From NCBI GenBank assembly GCA_001566295.1, contig KQ964245.1, positions 3,787,524-3,851,523 on the forward strand: 64,000 nucleotides of DNA, written 5' to 3'. The notes below the pieces were generated by a model. That model was not told the origin of the DNA, made no database searches, and was given only the letters and a program-made list of their open reading frames with translations. The stretch is from Microdochium bolleyi. Its lineage: Eukaryota > Ascomycota > Sordariomycetes > Xylariales > Microdochiaceae. Shown here piece after piece: positions 32,892-45,782 of the stretch. How positions within the stretch are numbered: the stretch's first letter is position 1; each line of letters begins with the position of its first letter. Both the position numbers and the translations under genes were made by a program.

Positions 32892-34803
32892 TCAGTGTGT
32901 CGCCTCATAGGCGGGTGGCGGGGCATCTTCGCGGTCAGCCCAGGGGTCACCACCGTGGCGTTGCTTCTCGTCGTACACCCGACGAGCGATCTCGCCCGCC
33001 ATCTTCATTATCCATGCCTGCTCGAGGATGACAGAAGACTCGGACCCGGCAGGTCGGTGACGCTCGGAGGCCAGCTTGGCATTGGCGGCAGCTTCCCAAG
33101 CCTTGGCTTGTCGTGCCATGACCGCTTCGGATGCTGCTTGCGCAGATGTGGAACAGCTCGGTGCCGGCTCTTGGTAGATGTCCATGTTCAACGGTGGTCG
33201 TCGGGGCACGTCCCTCTCCTGTTGGAAGTGAACCTTGCTATTTCTGCCCATCTGTTGTGCTTGGGATTGTGCAGGGACAATGTCCTCGTCTTCCTCTGGT
33301 ATGGAGGCATGCATGATAGGTTCTGAGCTTGGGCCGGCAACGGATGCCGAGTCAGAGTTGGTCGTGATGTCCCCAGCCTCGCTGTTCGTCTCGCTGGCAG
33401 GTGTCTTGCGAAGGTTTACGACGCGTGTCTTCTTCTTGCGAGTTCGCGAGTGACGAGCGCCGGCTAGAGAGAGGCCAGCAGTGGCGGAGTGCAAGCTGAC
33501 TAAGGACGGTCTCGAGGGGAGATGGCCGTCACCAACGCTGCTTGTTTCAGTGAACGTATATGTGGTAGAAGAACCGTGCAGAGATTGCATGCGGACGAGA
33601 CTGGGCGTAGCCAAAGGAGTCGAGGCGCCAGTGGACTGGCGCTCCGCAGCTCCGATCCAAGCTCTAAACATGGTGTTCCTGATCCCGGGAGTGAACAAGG
33701 ACAAGGTGCGATGCGAGTCGCCTAGGGCTGCAAGCCGCAGCAAGTTCCTTTGCTCGAAGAGCGAGTGCAGCTCTGAGCCACCATCGGATGCTAGCGAAGC
33801 GATCTGGCTCGCATCCAGCACCTGGCCAGTGGAGTTGACGGGTGTCTGCGGCAGCTTGGCGAGCGCGTCTACCTCGGCGTCTTCCTCAGATCGGTCCTTG
33901 AGAGACTGGTCATCTGTTCTTGGCATCTGATCGGGACACCACAGTTGTAAGGACAGGCGATGGATAATTGCCGGGAGTTCGTCCATCATGAGGTTGCGCA
34001 GCTGCGTCTCAATCGTCTTCTGCAGGTAGTCGCGCACGAACTGGATCGAGTCAAACGTCGAAGAGACCTTGAGCGACTCGAGAGGGTCATTGCGGAAGAC
34101 GATGGTAAGACCCTTTTGTTTCGAGAAGACTAGGATGATGAAAGCAGAGAGCTTGATCTCTGACAATGTGATTGATAGCGGAATGGTCAGCCCGTCGTCA
34201 GCGGCCAGAGGCTGCGGCGATGTGAAGCTTGGCTTGGCCGAGAGATACGTGTTTAGAGGGTTGGCCTGGAAGGTGTGTTAGCCTCTCGCCTGGAGCTCTA
34301 CGTATGACGCATCGTGAAGTGAGGAACATCGGAGGAACATGGGCCCCCTGCGGGAACCCATGCGTCACAATTTCGGCAGATTCATGCCATCGCCAGCAGG
34401 GAAACTAGACCTGCGCAACCCACTGGTTGCAGCATGGGAGGGGAACATTCCCTGCCAGGACGCGGTCTGGGATGCGGCAGCGCCAATGGAGTCGTGTTGG
34501 AGGATAATGACGCGCTGTGATAGGAGAGATGCCTACCTGAACTCGTGTACGCAGCGTGATGCGAGCATCACCCGTGTAACACATTTTGAAAATGCCGCGA
34601 AACCTATCCTCGGCAAGATCTCCAATCTCGAGGATCTCGAGATCCGGGGGTACCGAGCCTAGGTTGAGTTCTGTCACGATGATGTCGTCAACTATTATGG
34701 GCGGCTTCGGCGACTTGTTGAGGGCTGTCGTCAGGAGGTCGGTGGCGCGCGCGTAGAAGGAGGCGTCGGCCGCCAGGGGCGACCAGTTGAAGTTGAAGGC
34801 CAT
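32892..34803 (-). CDS. MDM34: ERMES complex subunit MDM34
   Basis: Mdm34 is the mitochondrial outer-membrane component of the ER-mitochondria encounter structure, which tethers the organelles and moves phospholipids. Two exons (34803-34537, 34265-32892) join in frame to 546 residues; the intron is 271 bases, long for this locus. The N-terminal SMP lipid-binding domain (about 1-200) is clear: [20 protein letters not shown], then [40 protein letters not shown], and after the intron [10 protein letters not shown]. The segment [20 protein letters not shown], then [20 protein letters not shown], is also typical of fungal Mdm34. The rest is disordered, Ser/Thr-rich, with a basic patch ([14 protein letters not shown]), and ends in a proline-rich [10 protein letters not shown] tail. 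Length matches filamentous-fungal homologues rather than the shorter yeast protein. Confidence 0.94.
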
Positions 34804-37800
34804 TGTTGAAGAGAGGAAGATAAGAGGGTTTTTGGGGGGAAGGAAGTCGACTATCCTATCTCGTCATTGTAGGCGTTGGTGCATGGACGAGACTACAGCA
34901 GAGCTAGCAGTTTTGAGAGTTCAAAGCTCTAAATATCGATGTCTAGAGAGAGGTGTCGATAAAGTGCCAGGTCGCAGGTCGGGCAGAAGCGTTGTAGGAT
35001 AGCGTGGGAAGCCGAACGCGTCGTAGATGCTCAGGTTGGATGATGTCGTGTGATGCCGTGGAGGTGGTGATGAAGAGCAGAGGTTGAGTGGTCTGCTGGC
35101 CGGGCGGGGTGGAATTATTACCAGCTGGGCGGATAGTGTGGTGCGGTTGTGAGCTACTCGAGGGGTGCCTTGCCGTCGCGGGTGATCATGCAGGTGCTTT
35201 CGAGGTGTTGACAGAGGTGGTGGTGTGGTGGTGGTGTGCCTTGGATGGGATGACACAAAGGGGAGCTTGTGGGCAGTGGGAATTTTCAGCTCTGGGGACC
35301 AGGGCGCAGCAGCTCCTCGGGGGCCCCAAAGCAGGGAAACAGCACTAGGACGACTCGATTTGCCGCAAGCTCCATCTAGAGACATGGATGCGGTGTGCAC
35401 CCTTGCATGGATGTACCACGCACGTAGCCCGCCGCGCAGCGTCACGCTCTTGTTGCTGCCCAAGTGGCTGCGTCCACGTCGACGGCTACAGGCAGGGTAC
35501 CCCCCGTGCATGCCAGGTCTTGCACATCCAGCACCCGGATTCCAGTCGATGCCGCCCACAACGAAAAGTCGGTCTGCTTCATCGCCAAAGAGCCTGCATC
35601 GTGGCTGCAGCTTCGTCTCCATCGGAGAGGAGCTCGCAGTCACGGCCACCCAATGGCGACGCTTCCATTCAACCGACCATGTCTTCTACGGAACCGTCCA
35701 GAACAAAAGTCGTGATCGAGGATCCCGAGACGAAACATTCTGTGTGGATTGCTGCTTGTCTCCCCCGGTTGTGAAACAGAGTCCTCAAGGCCGGCTCGAC
35801 CGGGGCGCCGGCACGGCCTGCTCGGGCGACTCGACAAGCTCCGAGATGCTGGAGAAGCCTGCCACCTGCCGCCTGCAAAGCCACAGCACAGCACGACAGC
35901 TGCGTCAGACCTCTGTGCCTTCGTGTGCGTGTGTGGGGTGAACAACAAGAAAAAAACTCTTTGGCGTCCTCTCTCCACACGAGCTGCGTTCAGTGGCCGG
36001 GGAAGAACGCGCTCTTCCAGCCCCCTCACTAATTAGACAGCGGCAGGCCGGGGTCCCCGTGCTCGCGAATGTCCGTGGCAGCACTCACATTGACGGATAG
36101 ATTATCGCAAATCACAGGACGTGGATCTTCGCGATGTTTGTTGACATGCACCCAAAGGAGTCAAGCATTGGCACTGTTCATGCTATGCGAGCACGCGCCA
36201 ACACGCAAGAACATCAATGGAGCCCTCTTAGTACCGCACTCCGACGGACGGGAGGTCTGGCAGCGTCATGACGCACAGTTCTGCTCCCTCCCCGAGGCTC
36301 CCCATCTCTGCCCTCACTGTACGTTGTTATGCACTCGGGCTCGGGACTCGCGAAAAGCCAAGCCGCACATCAACCTTGCGGGGACCAAAAAAAAGACCGG
36401 GGCTGCACGCGACCACTCAGCGTCGCCGGCCAAGCCAAGGAAAATCCCTTCGTCATCCGATTACACCCCGATCCCGTGGCTGGCCGGCCACACGACACTC
36501 CACCCATGACGGTCCCGGCATCCTCCGATTCTTTCCCGTGTGCAATCACTGCGATGGTACCTGGCCCCCTCCTCGGCTACTACGGACTTTAGGTTTCCTG
36601 CCGTAAACTCAGGGTGGTCTTGCGAGCAAGCACAACAACTCCAAACCTGGCAACAGCAGCAGGTCTTGTAAACTACTGAAGCACACCCAATCTCCCGTCG
36701 TGAGCGGTTGTAACCATACTTTCTGCACAAATCCGCCAGTGGTACTCCACGTTAACTTATGCCGAGCCCAAAATGCCATATGTTCGCCTAGAGGGGAGCC
36801 TAGAGGGGAGGAGCCTATGCCCCCGTTCCTGTCTTGCTCCAAACTCCCCTGGTCCTAGCGGCATGCCTTGACATCACAAGGAGGGGACCCCTGATCGGCC
36901 CTCGTGCGTTGTCCGAGCTGCATAACAGCCCAAAGCATACATGCATGCATCTCGGGGAAAAGTGCATACCGGTAGGCCAAATGAACCAATGCACGGTCTC
37001 TCGCAATCGCGATTTTGCATGCCTGGCTGGGAGGCAGGGCGGGACGGCAGAGGGTGGTCAGCTGATGCGGTACTCGCATTGGAGTCTCTACGTCCAGAGA
37101 CGACCCAAAGGATTGCCGATGGTCAGTATTCGCGAAAGACAGAGTCATAGCGATCCTCGCTCTGGATCTTGGTAACCACGACGGTGTGTCCGTGAATCTG
37201 CTCCGAGTTCGAAACGGGGCACAAGTGAAGTGAAGCAGAGTAGCAGCACATAAGTGGCTGATGGATCCAATGATGAAAGGAAGGTAGCGACTCGTGTGTT
37301 TCGTCAGGCAGGCAGGCATGCTCGGTTGGACATCAGGTAGGAAGACTAGGTGGCGCACTCTACGGCTGGTTCGGACCTTTGCAACACCACCACATCTGGT
37401 CGCTTCTGAAGCGGCCTGGAGCTATGAAGGGTACTGTCATGATTTAAAGTGTCAAGAGTTGCACTCAGTCGTGAAATGCCCCCCCCCCCCCTCTTTCCCT
37501 TCTGAGACTATTAGCTTGCACAATATAGCTGTAGAATAAACTACTCACCTATCTACTTAGCATGGGTGTACTTACTTGACTTGACTTGAGCGAGTGACTA
37601 ACTGGAGCGCCTTCCTATGGACTCCTTTCTGCCCTGCTCACTCTATTCAGACCGGAGCAATATCTGATCCTTCGAAGTAGGATGGCTCTATCTAGAACTA
37701 TATGTATAGAAGGGTAGAAAGCATCCAGCAAACCAATGGTACCATGATAAAAGCAGTTGAATGTTTGCAAGACATTGAGTGCTTCAACAGAATGATAGAG

Positions 37801-38300
37801 TGGAACGCATCAGGAACCGTCCAGGGAGAAGATCTACTGTTGATCCTGTCGCGTGTAGTTTCTGGTGACTCGTCGCGTCTCTGGGCTTCACGCCGAACAG
37901 TGTTCACAGTGACGTGCATCCTAATTTACACAGTAGGCTCTGATAAGTTGCCATTGTTGCCAAATACTTCATTACCTCAACTGTCAACTGTCTAATGCTT
38001 GATTACGCTAGCAACCCCACCCAATATCAGACATTACGAGATATTTCCAAGGCCACTACCGCACGCCCGGCAACTCCCACTAGAAATGCCAGTGTCTACC
38101 CTAGACAATGACCTTGCGATCTTGGGGTCTATAATCATCGATGACGGCCTGTCGATCTAACGTCTAGTAACGGATCAGCCCCTTAACGCGGACGTCTTCC
38201 AGCAATGGCTGCTACACTCCTTTGCAAGCCAACCTCTCTCGAGACGACAATAATGCTTGTGTTGGACACCTTGCACAGCCGGTGATTCATTTGCGCCGAC
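34804..38300. other. 3.5 kb interval with no convincing gene
   Basis: This includes the MDM34 upstream region and the IPK1 3' flank. No frame shows domain resemblance. Notable local features are a run of about 14 cytosines near 37479-37491, a short duplicated CTAGAGGGGAG near 36789-36809, and TTGAC repeats near 37574-37588. The frame at 34921-35649 (-) looks like promoter-derived noise. Confidence 0.45.
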
Positions 38301-39455
38301 TCAATCATCCTTTGGCGCACGCGCCATAAAGGCAGGAAACAGCTTGTCCCGCGAATGGTCGTGCGCGGCACGCATGCGATCTAGCTCAAAGATGCAGTTC
38401 GTCTCGAGCCGTGGCTGCTCCTCGCCCGTATACCATCCATTGTCGACAAGGTTGTTGTGCGAATCCTGCCAGTATGTCTGCTTGGCTTCCCAATTCTTCT
38501 TGTCGACGTCGGCCAGCTTGATCAGCACCGGGCCATTATCGTTCTTCGGCATACGGACAAAGCAGGAGCAGTCTCGCAGCGTCATGGTCAGGCCAAAGTG
38601 CGGGTCAGACGGGTTGTCGAACAATGCGCGGTCTGGATCGCCCTTGATTTGAAGCTCCCGAAGTCGTTCAAGCAGCCCAGACTGCTGCAGAGCATCGGCC
38701 AGACGCTCCCTGTCGTGATCAGACCATGAAGGAGCAAGGCGGTCGATGGTCGCCATCCGAACCCATCTCTCCGAATGCATGAGACCAAGTGGGCATACAG
38801 GGGGGCCCAGCTTGGCAGCCGACTTGCCCTCTGCTACTTTCTGTGCATTCCGGAAAGCCTCCCTGGCACAAGTGCGGCATCGGATCGAGTTCTTTGGCGC
38901 CAATGGCGACTGGGCCAACCATTTTGGCTTGAACTCGAGCGACAGGTACTCCGACGATTCGCTCATGTTCTGGATAAGCATGGCAGAGCCGACTCCGATG
39001 TGAGTGTCCTCGGCGGCTCGGGCCTTCTTGCTGTCCCGCTTCCGAAGCTTGTCCAGCTTGTCCGCAGTCTCCTCCGTGATCTTAACAAGGATCTGTGGGA
39101 CCACGTGCTCTCTGCCGACCTGAGGTACCACGACACCATCGTGGAACCGCTGCAGAGTGTCGTAGTCGCATGGTACGATGCCGTCTGTGACCTTCGGCAC
39201 GCGCAGCAATGTCTCCGCGAAGGTTCCTTCGGGCAGAGGCCGGCTTGAGTCGCGACCAGGTCTTTCGCGAATGACAAAGACGGTGTTGGCACGTCCCTCA
39301 GCAAGGTACTCGAAGTCGTAGTACTTGTTCAGAGCTTCAGTCAATCCTTCGGATGTCTGCCCGTCCATGAATCCATCGTGTGCGGCTGTCATTGTGCCGG
39401 GTGCCAACATTGCGTGCGGATGATTCTGTACAGAGATAACTGAATGCAGATCCAC
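38301..39455 (-). CDS. IPK1: Inositol-pentakisphosphate 2-kinase
   Basis: IPK1 phosphorylates IP5 at the 2-position to make phytate (IP6), which supports mRNA export and signalling. One frame gives 384 residues. Family marks are the N-lobe segment EYLAEGRANTVFVI with the GRANxVF motif (54-60), LLRVPK, the signature EFKPKWL at 174-180, the CRTCAREA segment (CRxC), DCSCFVRM, and VLIKLADVDKKN, where the aspartate of LADVD suits the metal-binding position. The start is tentative: methionines at about residues 16, 22 and 30 are also in frame, and the conserved fold begins only at about residue 45. The gene lies in tandem with the nucleoside transporter and aldehyde dehydrogenase genes, with kilobase gaps that argue against co-transcription. 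Confidence 0.9.
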   Translation of the reverse strand: MDLHSVISVQNHPHAMLAPGTMTAAHDGFMDGQTSEGLTEALNKYYDFEYLAEGRANTVFVIRERPGRDSSRPLPEGTFAETLLRVPKVTDGIVPCDYDTLQRFHDGVVVPQVGREHVVPQILVKITEETADKLDKLRKRDSKKARAAEDTHIGVGSAMLIQNMSESSEYLSLEFKPKWLAQSPLAPKNSIRCRTCAREAFRNAQKVAEGKSAAKLGPPVCPLGLMHSERWVRMATIDRLAPSWSDHDRERLADALQQSGLLERLRELQIKGDPDRALFDNPSDPHFGLTMTLRDCSCFVRMPKNDNGPVLIKLADVDKKNWEAKQTYWQDSHNNLVDNGWYTGEEQPRLETNCIFELDRMRAAHDHSRDKLFPAFMARAPKDD

Positions 39456-40516
39456 TGCCGTGAGATCGTGAGCTGTCTTTGTACTTTGGTCGCGTGAGGA
39501 AGCTGGAGAGGTTGCCGCTCAGGTCGCCTATCAGCTGGCGCGGACGTGTAGTTCCGCCTTGCGTTGCACAGGGCTGGGCAACGAGATCGCCGTTGCAGGG
39601 GTGTTGAGGTTGTGGAAAGATGACAGGCGAGCTTGTGGCTTGCTGACACTGGCCAATCTGCAGCTGGCCCTGTCGATCAAGACTGAGGCTGCGGCTACAG
39701 CTGAGTGGCTGCTGATTGTAACAGGCTGGGATGAGTGAAGGATCAGTGCTCGCAAGTCACAGAAGACGTGTAGAGTGGACGAGAGTGCTGACGCGTGGTG
39801 ATGAGGCGAGCGCCGTGGATGCACGAGATGTAAGGAACGGCATCCGATTGAGTGCAAAGGGGCTCTGGGGCTGAAGTTGGCTAACGTGATGGGGAACGTT
39901 TGTGGGGAAAGAGCGTCCCAAATGGTAGTCCCAGTACGGAGCACAAGAGGCAACCTGGAACTGATCCCAGGCCCGTTCCTTCAGCCTCCCGATTATAGTG
40001 CCTCCCATTGGGACATCCGGTCGCTGACGACAATGTGCGGACCCAAGAGCCATCGAATACGGACGCGGGTGCTTGAAACCGGCCTTGTTGCTACTGCATT
40101 ACGTGGCCAACAGGCTTACAGTGGCACGGGACTGTTTCAACGTCACACCCGGGTTGCCCCTCTGGCCAACAACAGCTCATGGAGTGCCCCGGATCCGCAG
40201 TGATGCCTCCACCAGCAGGCAAGTTGGGACGAAGGAGGCGTGTATCCCAGGCGGCTGTGCATTCGTTGGCGGTGCTGCCAGGCCCTCCCTCGCGCCCCTC
40301 ACGGGAGCCCTCACGCGACTTCTAGGTCAGATTACAAGCACACGTGCCCCTCTCCCTCCGGCGCCTGACCCGACTTCCATCTTGATTGAACACGAGACAA
40401 TCATTCGTGGCCGGCTAGTGAGCAGGCATAGGGGCATCCGTCTTCGGTTGGCACTACTGCTCGACGGTGTCGATCCGCGATTTTCGCATGATAATGGGTA
40501 TTGGCACTAATCACTA
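39456..40516. other. Intergenic region upstream of IPK1
   Basis: About 1.06 kb between IPK1 and the 3' end of the nucleoside transporter gene. No gene-like frame, RNA gene or repeat was recognised. Confidence 0.45.
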
Positions 40517-41975
40517 CTAGACTCCCGCAACTGTGAAACTCAGCATGCTGCCTGCGGCGAGCCCAGCCACGAGACACATGCTCATGAAGCCACCAGCGGC
40601 TTCCCGCTCACCCTCTTCCACCCAGTCGCTTGACGCCATCATACAGTTGGAAGCGAGCCACCCGTTTGTTAGTCCGTAAGGGAACTGAACCAGGAGGAGG
40701 AAGAAGGCATCGCTGTTGATGACCGCCCCCTGTCCGTTCAGATTACACAAGGCATAAAGTGGCAAGAAGAGGATGCGCGCAATGCTGATGATAAACAGCA
40801 AGCCTGGCCTCTCACGGAGTGGCAATATGAGAGCGCCAGACCGCCCCCCCAGATCCCCCAAGTTCCAGAAGAACATTGCCAGCGGAATGAAAGCATACGG
40901 CTTCAGTAACGTCGGCGCCTCCTCGGATGGTATGACCGACTGCACCTTGGACGTGAGAACTGGGAAGAACATCGCAACCACGAAGCACATGAAGACTGCA
41001 CCAGCCAGCCAGTGCAGCTTCTTGAAGAGCGTTGTCATGCTGACCACTTTGCGTGCCGCCCTCTCGGCTTCCTCGATCGAGTTCATGGACGCAGCCATCT
41101 GCTCAGCCAAGCGGTTCTCGACGAGCTGGTCGTGTCGCCGGACCAATGGAACGAAAGCTACCAGTGCAATGAGCGAGATGACAACTGCTGTGACGAAATA
41201 CAGGAAAGCTGCCGTGCCTTTGTCGTTGTCCACCTCCGCGCTGTGAGCACTCGTATCTGGAGGAGGAGCCAGGAGGACCGAGATCACTTGGACAAGTGGT
41301 GGAAGGACACCAGCCACGCCCTGCCCTGCCATGATGGCCTGCATATAGTCCGATCGCCCAAAACTAGCCGCAAAGGCAAATGCTCCGTTCTGAATCAGCC
41401 CAGCAGCGTACGCCGAGCTCCCAACGATGAGAAGGATGAATGTCAGATACAAGGCGGGCGCCAGGTCGAGAAAGATGCGCGTGGACAAAGCAAGAAGCGC
41501 GAATGCCGCGACATTAATGCACAAGGCAAGTTTGATTCGAAACGGGTACGACGCAGAGTACTGGATGTTGCTCAGGATGATCATAGCTCCGAGGTTCGTG
41601 AATGTTGAGACGGTCAGAATGGCAGACATGAAGTTGTCCTGGATCCACGGATCGGCCTGAAAGCGCGCTTGAAGGTACGGTTGCGCGGCGAGGAACATAT
41701 TCCTGGGTTTGGACAGCCAGAGTCAGTATGTGATAGTTAAGGAGCGTGTTTCAATACTACACTTACCATGCCCAAAGCATGGCGACGCCTAGTAGTGCAA
41801 ATATGCCGTACTCCAGCCACGAGAATGGAGGCCGGGCCCCATCGTCATGATTGTCTGGCTGATCGTCGATGAAGCTCGTCTCCGCGGCCAGAGGTTCGTA
41901 CTCGGCTTCGTCCTCCGTCTTCGAGAACATCGACAGGAAGCTCCCATTTGGGAACAGAGATCGCAAGCGGTCCAT
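40517..41975 (-). CDS. Equilibrative nucleoside transporter (SLC29/FUN26 family)
   Basis: This multi-pass protein moves nucleosides across a membrane; the yeast homologue Fun26 works in the vacuolar membrane. Two exons (41975-41767, 41702-40517) join in frame to 464 residues. The N-terminal 50 residues are cytosolic and acidic, with an EYEPL sequence of the kind found in vacuolar sorting signals. About eleven hydrophobic segments follow, starting at WLEYGIFALLGVAMLWAW. Family blocks are NMFLAAQPYLQARF, GLIQNGAFAFAASFG, then YMQAIMAGQGVAGVLPPLVQ, and the C-terminal FPYGLTNGWLASNCMM with AGGFMSMCLVAGLAAGSMLS. The large loop between segments 6 and 7 contains a charged NRLAEQMAASMNSIEEAERA helix. 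Vacuolar localisation is inferred from the homologue and the acidic tail. Confidence 0.92.
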
Positions 41976-42589
41976 GATGGGCGGGGATCGGTCGTGTCGC
42001 TAGCTTGGAGGAGGATATCTGAACAGCACTGCCCGGTGCGGTTTAGTCGAGTCAAAGAGGGAAGATCAGAGCAACGCTATCCATGATGGTATCAGTGGAT
42101 GTTGCACAGCCCCTGCACGAGCAGTCGAGAGCAGTCGTCTTGTGATGAAGAACAATGAGAATCAGCAGGTGTTGTCATGAGGCCGAGAACCGGGGTGCTC
42201 GTGCATTAGATAAGAGACACGCACGGCCCAGCTGCAGCCACTATGCCTGTTTTGGACAGGCCAATAAGGCAGGATGCCACGACTGCGTGCCATCCTCGTC
42301 GACGGTCCGACTCATGAGCAGGCATGTCACCACTACTTCGTTTCTCCTGCCCAAGAACACCAAGTGCATTATTGATTACTCCTCAAAACCGGCTAGATTC
42401 GCTGCACAGCATCCACGGGAGGCAGATTGCCCCATGAGAGAAGGCGAGATTGAATCGTGATTCAACTGCTCATTCGTTTGTTCGAATTCTTCATTCAGGC
42501 CGTCAATTGTTATTCATTCTGCCAATATCACCATCGGCTTAACGACGCTACATGTCAAACAAGAGCAAGACCACTTCCTACAGAGCCGT
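41976..42589. other. Upstream region of the nucleoside transporter gene
   Basis: A 614-base gap between two genes on the same strand; it should hold the transporter promoter and the aldehyde dehydrogenase 3' UTR. No further element was recognised. Confidence 0.45.
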
Positions 42590-44154
42590 TCAGGGCTTCC
42601 GCTTGTGGTAGATGGTCTGGACGTTACACCAGCCCTTGAGACCCTCGATACCCCACTCAGTACCGATGCCGCTGTGCTTGTGGCCACCGAAAGCAGAGTT
42701 CGCAGACGGGTTGGCGTGCTCGTTGATCCAGACGTTGCCTGCCTGGAGCTTGGAGGCGATGCGCTTGGCCTGCTGAGTGTCGTTGGTCCAGACTGAGGCA
42801 CCAAGACCGTAGATGCTGTCGTTGGCACGGCGTATGACATCGGCCTCGTCGGACCACTTAAGGGTGGGGAACACCGGCGCTGTTTCACACGTTAGCTGAT
42901 CAGAAAGCTTGACATCGGAGCACCCTCACGACGGGTCGACTTACCGAATGGCTCATCCACCACGATTCTGGAGTTCTCCGGAGGGTTGTCGATAATGGTT
43001 GGGGTGATGAAGTAGCCCTTGCCGCTGCCCTTGTGGGCTTCGGTGCTACCGACGGCGACCTTGAGCCCTGTCTTCTGGATGTCTTCAAGGAGGTTCTTGA
43101 CACGCTCGAATTGGGGCCCGTTGGCGATAGGACCAAGGAAGACGTTCTCCTCGAAACCGTCGCCGACCTTCAGGGTGTTAACGTACTCAACCATGGACTT
43201 GAGAACGGCATCATAGATCGACTCGTGGATGTACATCCGCTTGATCGCCACGCAGATCTGTCCAGAGTTGAGCAGGGCGAAGGTTGCAAGCTTAGGGCCA
43301 ACCTCAGCAGGGTCGGCGTCAGCGCAGACAATAGCCGGGTCATTGCCACCGAGCTCGAGGGTAACGCGCTTCAGTGTCTTGCTGGCGCTGCGCATAACAG
43401 CCTTGCCAGTAGCAGTGGATCCCGTGAAGCTGATCTTGTCAATGCCTTCGTGCTCGGTCAAGATGGGGCCGAGGCTGTCGTCACCGCTGAGGGCCTGCAG
43501 GACTCCTGGGGGTAGGAACTGCTGGGCAATCTCGACAATCTTGAGAGCCGAGTAGGGTGTGAAGGGCGAGGGCTTAATGATGATCACATTACCCGTCAGA
43601 AGGGCAGGAGCCATCTTGCCAGTCGCCAACAGAGCGGGAAAGTTCCACGGCACAATACCAACGGCAACACCAATCGCTGTGTAACGGGTGATGACGGTGT
43701 ACTCCGGGTCGTCACTGACGACGTTCTCGGGAATGGTGAACTTGGAGATCTTGTGGAAGTTGTCGGCGGCACCGGCGATGTCCATCTTGGCGAATTGGAG
43801 CTATTCAAAACAACATCAGCCTACAATGCTCAAGCGACAACCGCGTTGTGTCCTTCTTACCGGCTTTCCGTTCTCCTTGACGACGAGCTTGGCGAGCTCA
43901 TCGATGTTGGCCAAGATGGCATCACCGATCTTGTGGAGGATCTCAGCACGCTCCGCCCAAGGCTTGTCGTTCCACGCCTCGTAGGCCTTCTTGGCAGCTG
44001 CTATGGCCCGGTCGACATCCTGCTCCGAGCTGACGGGCACCGGAGGGTTCTCCTCGAGGGTCGAGGGGTTCAGCGGCCGGCGGGTCTTCTCGCTCTTCTC
44101 GAGCTTGCCGTCAATGACGTTGGCGAACGTCGTGAAGTCAACTTGCGACGCCAT
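42590..44154 (-). CDS. NAD(P)-dependent aldehyde dehydrogenase
   Basis: This enzyme oxidises aldehydes to carboxylic acids. Three exons (44154-43861, 43800-42945, 42879-42590) join in frame to 479 residues, normal for the ALDH superfamily. Catalytic features are Asn151 in PWNF, Lys174 in IIKPSPFTP, the GSTATG loop at 225-230, the general base Glu247 in LELGG, and the nucleophile Cys281 in NSGQICVAIKR. The C-terminal part has GNVWINEH and the FGGHKHSGIGTEWGIEGL segment. The context NSGQICVAIKR and EPFAPVFPTLKW differs from the mitochondrial acetaldehyde type (QGQCC), so substrate cannot be assigned. No presequence is seen (MASQVDFTTFANVIDG), which suggests a cytosolic enzyme. It is divergent from a zinc alcohol dehydrogenase. 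Confidence 0.93.
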
Positions 44155-45782
44155 ATTGAAGTCTTGATGGGATATTGTTGTGGGGTTATGAGTAGTGACG
44201 TCGGAAAATGGTGGTCACTGTGAGTCTAGTCAATCAAAACTTCATCGACAGGTGTTCCTACAACGCAACTGGGGCGAGAGCGAGCCTTCATATAGTGCCT
44301 CCCAGGGGACCTCGAGACCCTTTCGGGACTCCATCGAAACAGAGCCTTCCTCTCAAAGTCGCCATCCACTCAGGTCCCGGAGGGGCACGCCATGCATGGC
44401 ACAGCATTGCCGTCCGCAGTATCCGCACCTGGCGCTCGGAAGCTAAAAATGTCCAGTAGCCCGAGCTTGCTCCAATTCTTCCCCTCACGACAAGCGCAAA
44501 AGGTGGGCAGCAGTTGCGCCTCGATTGGTGGCGTCAACGTCTGGCTCCATCCCTAGGCCATGATCTAAAACGCGGGGCAGTTTGAGGGTGTCTTGCACAC
44601 GCAAAACGATGCGAAGATGGGCTGTTTCGCTGGCAGCCTGGCAGACATGTCGCGGAACCATTCCACGGCTGGCTACTTCAGGGAAGATGAGCCTGCATGG
44701 GCGGCGTGTCGTCGGCGTGATAGCCTCCATGCCACGCCTCAGCAGACGAAGTAGGGCTTAGTGAGGCCCACGAGGTCCACAAGCAAGGCCAGGGTCGCGG
44801 TCACCGCCACCAAAGTGGATGGGAGTCTGTTTCAACAATCACGAGATGCAGCCGAGCATCTCATGCACTGTAGCTTGGGCCGCTGGCCTTCGGCATCGAC
44901 GTCTACGTCAGAAGCCGGTGTTGGTGCACAGGTCCCAGCTCGATTTGCCCTCGGCACGCCGCCACCACTAGTGTGGGGATGCTGCATGCCAAGCTCCCGG
45001 CATTAGCAGCAGCTCACGATTCGTCACCCACGAGCTGGCAGCCTGGCATCAACCACGAGGGGCATGCTTGTCCGACAGAGACCCTTGCTAGTACTTCTCA
45101 GCGGTTTCGACATTGTGCCCGGCACCCCCCGCCTGGCCTTGCCCAGAAGCAGGCGCCAGGCCGCAAACTCTAAAGGGTTGTGCGCCTCTCTTCTCCTGGA
45201 TTCGCGGGAGACAGCCACGCTCACTTTCCAAATCTGCTGACCAGGTCCCAAATGCCGTGGCAAATCGCAGTCCCCGGGCGATTATATCGCCTGTTTCATT
45301 GCCGGGCACCACACCCGGCTGCTGCAGCACGCCCGGCCGCTCAGCTCGTCACGAGGACTGCCGTGTGCGCGACGTGTTTCCAGAATGCGATCCTTGTCTG
45401 GCCTGGATGCGTGGTTCAGTCATGGCAAGTGGGCAGAGGAGCCTATTGGCCATCGTGAGGAGTTCTGGCTGGATGCCCCGAGCCGGACTCTCGGTCACTA
45501 GTCAGACACGCGCAATTCTACCCCGTACCCCAGGTTCCCCAAATCTCGGCTGGCGGCTGTGTTTAGCGTATATAACTATCGGTCGGACGTGGAGATGTGA
45601 CCCCTCGCGCGAGTCGATCAAGGTCGAGTCAGGCCCGGCATATCTCAGGACCTCTCGACGTTTATCTCCAGACGATCCCGCGGGCTGCGGAGTTGCGCAT
45701 CCAGAGATCCACGTAGCGACTGCACTGAAAACACCTGCTCCTATCTTTGTCAGGCCCTCGGAAGACCCATCAAAACACGACA
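44155..45782. promoter_or_regulatory. Divergent region between aldehyde and alcohol dehydrogenase genes
   Basis: A 1.6 kb intergenic stretch between two outward-facing dehydrogenase genes. A TATATAA sequence at about 45569-45575 lies 208 bases before the alcohol dehydrogenase ATG and could be its TATA box. No gene-like frame is seen in it. Confidence 0.45.
45569..45575 (+). promoter_or_regulatory. Possible TATA box of the alcohol dehydrogenase gene
   Basis: TATATAA occurs 208 bases upstream of the start codon in the right orientation. Position and sequence fit a fungal TATA box, but no transcript start is known. Confidence 0.3.

Noticed and set aside
34921..35649. 242-codon - strand frame upstream of MDM34
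   Set aside because: Pro/Ser/His-rich with no homology; it lies in the MDM34 promoter and leader.
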